A program made the position numbers and the translations under genes. A DNA stretch of 7,123 nt, taken from the NCBI GenBank assembly GCA_030597775.1, contig JAUVRF010000084.1, positions 1 through 7,123 of the forward strand, read 5' to 3'. Position 1 is the stretch's first letter. Every line of letters starts with the position of its first letter. Shown here piece by piece: positions 4,788 to 7,123 of this stretch. Below the pieces are notes generated by a model. That model saw nothing but the letters and a program-made list of their open reading frames with translations, made no database searches and was not told where the DNA came from. This DNA is from Methanobacteriota archaeon. Its GTDB lineage: Archaea; Thermoplasmatota; DTKX01; GCA-020343715.

Positions 4788-7123
4788 ATGAGACGACCCC
4801 TTGTGAAGACCCTAGCACTACTATTGGCCATGAGCCTGGCCATTCCACTGCCCGCCGCCCTCGGCGCTCCAGCGCCCCAGGAGGACGGGATCTCGTCCGA
4901 CGGCGGTCCTGCTCCCATGATCGACATAATCGACCATCGTCTGATCAACTCGACCTACACCGCCAGGATCCCCATCATAGATGGCGTGGTGTCGCCGAAC
5001 GAGTGGGACATCGCCGAGGGCAGCTTCGCCCTGATGAGCGAGATACCACCCTCCTGGGAGGAGACCGGCGGGCACATCACCGGGCCTGGCATCCAGAACG
5101 ACATCGACGCCTCGCATCTGTTCTGGACCATGTACGACGAGGACTACCTTTACTTCCTCTTCAACTGCTCCGACGACAGCATCGTCGTCGACAGCTACCC
5201 GAATGCCTTCTGGCGCGACGACGGTATCGAGATAGCCATCGACGGTGCCTTCGACAGGGACGTGGACCAGAGGACGGACGAGGGCTTCGAGGACGGGGAC
5301 ACCTTCGCCGTCCCTGCCGACGGTAGCGAGGGCATCGCCTACAGTCTGGCCAACGGGAACCAGTACGCCAGGTACTGGGGGCCGAACAAGGACTGGACCT
5401 CCGCTGTGAACCAGCACAAGATCGACAACAACACCTACTACTACATCGTCGAGGTCATGATCCGTCTCAACACCATCAACAATCCCGCACCCGGGACCTT
5501 CATCGGCCTCAACACTGGCCAGAACGATGACGACGACGGCGACACCACCAAGGAGGGCGTGATACGGTGGCAGGGCCTGGATGGATACGAGGTCTGGAAG
5601 AACGAGACCCTCTGGGGTGATCTGTACTTCAGGACCTCCGTGAAGGCCGACGCGGGCTTCCCCAAGGTAGTCAACCAGTCCGACACCGTGCAGTTCGACG
5701 GCTCCGGTTCGGGGTCGAACAACCCCAACTTCTCTGTAACTGGCCAGTACACCTGGACCTTCATGTACGGGGACGAGTTGGTCACCCTCGATGGGATGGA
5801 CCCCACGTACCAGTTCGATCGGCCGGGCCAGTACACCATCACCCTCACCGTCACCGACGGGACCGGCTCGTGGGACACCGACATCGTCCTCATCGGCGTG
5901 CGCGACACGGAGGACCCCGTGGCGAACGCGGGACCCGACATCGTCGTGGACCAGGACGAGTTGGTAACCCTTGACGCCTCCCGGTCGACGGACAACCACC
6001 CCGACTTCCCCGACAGCGCTACCTTCGAATGGTTCTTGATTCCCGATGTGGTAGTGCGCCTTTATGGGATGCAGGCGAATTACACATTCGCCGAACCAGG
6101 CCAGTACAATGTGAAGCTCACGGTGACCGACCCCTCTGGCATGAACTCCGCCACGGACACCTTGTTGGTCACGGTGAGGGATGTGGAGCCTCCGTTCGCG
6201 GACGCGGGCGAGAACATCACCATCGATGATGGACAGCTGGTCAGCTTCGACGGCACCGGGTCCTCGGACAACTTCCAGATAGTCAAGATGCTGTGGGAGT
6301 TCTACCTGGACGAGGAACTTGTCAACCTCACTGGCAAGACCCCCAAGTACAAGTTCCCCGCACCCGGGGTGTACGACGTTACCCTCACGGTGTACGACGC
6401 CGACGGTCAGTTCGACACCGACGGGCTGACGGTGACCGTGGTGGACGTCTCCTCTCCGATAGCGGATGCAGGGGTGGTCCTCGAGCGGAACGAGGACGTC
6501 GAGATCACCCTGAACGGCGAGCTCAGCTTCGACAACGTGGAGATAGTGCTCTACGAGTGGTCCATCTACTACGACGACGAGCTCATCGAGGAGCTCGAGG
6601 GAAAGAAGGCGCCGTACACCTTCATCGAACCGGGCCTCTACGACATCACCCTCCGGGTCACCGACGGTATGGGCCTCTTCTCCGAGGACACCGTCCAGTA
6701 CAGCATCACCGACGTGACCACCCCCGTGGCCAAGGCCGGTGAGGACCGGACCGTGGACGAGTTGGTCACCGTGACCATCTCCGGCGAGGGGTCCTCGGAC
6801 AACGTCGGGATCGTGTCCTGGGAGTGGACGATATCAGCCGGCCCGGGAGGGGCTACCATCCGCCGCACCGGAGAATCCTTCGATTACGTGTTCTCGATAC
6901 CTGGTGTGTACACCGTCACCCTCGTCGTCACCGACAGGGTAGTGGATGGCCTCTGGGACAGCGACGCCATCACCATCACCGTGCTGGACGTCACCGCGCC
7001 CACGGCCATCCCGCCCACCTCCCAGAACATCAAGGTGGGACAGGAACTGGTGTTCGACGGCAGGGCCTCGACGGACAACGTGGGGATCATCAAGTACACC
7101 TGGAACTACGAGATGGCGGGAGC
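4788..7123 (+). CDS. Secreted surface protein: CBM9-like domain plus at least six PKD-type repeats (3' end outside window)
   Basis: The frame is open for 778 codons to the window edge. Residues 1 to about 24-27 form a signal peptide (MRRPLVKTLALLLAMSLA, then PLPAALGA), so the protein is exported. Residues ~60-284 resemble a CBM9/DOMON-type sugar-binding domain: DGVVSPNEWDIAEG (65-78), DIDASHLFWTMYDEDYLYFLF (105-125), WRDDGIEIAID (142-152), YIVEVMIRL near 220, GTFIGLNTGQNDDDDGD near 237-252, and a closing WGDLYF. Six PKD-type Ig-like repeats follow, starting near residues 285, 374, 466, 554, 643 and 735 (88-92 apart), each with P(V/I)AxAG at the start, (S/T)DN, and PGxYxxTLxVTD near the end. 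Nine N-x-S/T sequons occur. It likely sits on the cell surface in adhesion or polysaccharide binding; no catalytic domain is visible. The C-terminus, including any membrane anchor, is unseen. Confidence 0.9.
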   Translation, partial: MRRPLVKTLALLLAMSLAIPLPAALGAPAPQEDGISSDGGPAPMIDIIDHRLINSTYTARIPIIDGVVSPNEWDIAEGSFALMSEIPPSWEETGGHITGPGIQNDIDASHLFWTMYDEDYLYFLFNCSDDSIVVDSYPNAFWRDDGIEIAIDGAFDRDVDQRTDEGFEDGDTFAVPADGSEGIAYSLANGNQYARYWGPNKDWTSAVNQHKIDNNTYYYIVEVMIRLNTINNPAPGTFIGLNTGQNDDDDGDTTKEGVIRWQGLDGYEVWKNETLWGDLYFRTSVKADAGFPKVVNQSDTVQFDGSGSGSNNPNFSVTGQYTWTFMYGDELVTLDGMDPTYQFDRPGQYTITLTVTDGTGSWDTDIVLIGVRDTEDPVANAGPDIVVDQDELVTLDASRSTDNHPDFPDSATFEWFLIPDVVVRLYGMQANYTFAEPGQYNVKLTVTDPSGMNSATDTLLVTVRDVEPPFADAGENITIDDGQLVSFDGTGSSDNFQIVKMLWEFYLDEELVNLTGKTPKYKFPAPGVYDVTLTVYDADGQFDTDGLTVTVVDVSSPIADAGVVLERNEDVEITLNGELSFDNVEIVLYEWSIYYDDELIEELEGKKAPYTFIEPGLYDITLRVTDGMGLFSEDTVQYSITDVTTPVAKAGEDRTVDELVTVTISGEGSSDNVGIVSWEWTISAGPGGATIRRTGESFDYVFSIPGVYTVTLVVTDRVVDGLWDSDAITITVLDVTAPTAIPPTSQNIKVGQELVFDGRASTDNVGIIKYTWNYEMAG
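5772..6770 (+). repeat. In-phase recurring DELVT coding element within the PKD gene
   Basis: The 15-base string gacgagttggtcacc occurs exactly at 5772-5786 and 6756-6770, with a one-mismatch copy at 5955-5969. All three are in the reading frame and encode DELVT (residues 329, 390 and 657). In repeats 2 and 5 it lies in an early strand; in repeat 1 it lies mid-domain, about 44 residues from the repeat start. Confidence 0.5.

Noticed and set aside
4821..5999. A 392-codon minus-strand open frame opposite the surface protein gene
   Set aside because: The Val/Gly/Asp-rich translation lacks domains, and the plus strand encodes a signal peptide, a CBM9-like domain and PKD repeats over the same bases.
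1..7123. tRNA, rRNA, CRISPR array, insertion sequence or toxin-antitoxin genes
   Set aside because: No regularly spaced direct repeats, transposase or integrase motifs, or tRNA-like cloverleaf were noticed, and nearly all the sequence is explained by protein genes.

Overview
The window looks like ordinary chromosomal DNA from a G+C-rich archaeon. Three things point that way. Three gene starts are preceded by a near-identical TATA-like element (ACTYTATC) about 44 nt upstream of the start codon. Some genes have GGTG-type ribosome binding sites, and GTG and TTG starts occur. A large secreted protein combines a CBM9-like domain with PKD repeats, as is common in Thermoplasmatota, Methanomassiliicoccales-like archaea and Euryarchaeota. 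Assignment to Thermoplasmatota is a guess from style, not from a marker gene. No rRNA, tRNA, CRISPR, insertion sequence or integrase was seen.

Layout. At the left edge is the 3' part of an EamA-family drug/metabolite transporter (+). It converges on, and overlaps by 8 bases, a minus-strand gene for a gamma-glutamylcyclotransferase-fold protein with a winged-helix-like C-terminus. Upstream of that on the minus strand, reading away from it, lie a small 84-residue membrane protein, a six-helix CcdA/TauE-like membrane protein with a cysteine-rich loop, a short-chain dehydrogenase/reductase (FabG-like), and a polytopic membrane protein of unknown function. A further two-helix small membrane protein with an acidic tail follows, then a divergent promoter region. 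To the right, on the plus strand, a gene for a large secreted surface protein (signal peptide, CBM9-like domain, at least six PKD-type repeats) runs off the window.

Organisation. TATA-like boxes precede the acidic-tail small protein, the unknown polytopic membrane protein and the surface protein. The SDR and the CcdA/TauE-like gene follow the polytopic membrane protein at short spacing without such a box, so these three probably form one transcript. A hairpin follows the CcdA/TauE-like gene, and another abuts the stop codon of the acidic-tail gene, immediately upstream of the next TATA box. The 84-residue protein and the GGCT-like gene may form a second small unit.

Most interesting items: the membrane protein with one cysteine in TM1, one in TM4 and a five-cysteine cytoplasmic-side loop, in an apparent operon with an oxidoreductase and an unknown membrane protein; the GGCT plus helix-turn-helix architecture; the promoter trio with constant spacing; and the uneven N-glycosylation sequons of the surface protein. 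I found no clear evidence of a wholly new defence or mobile system here.
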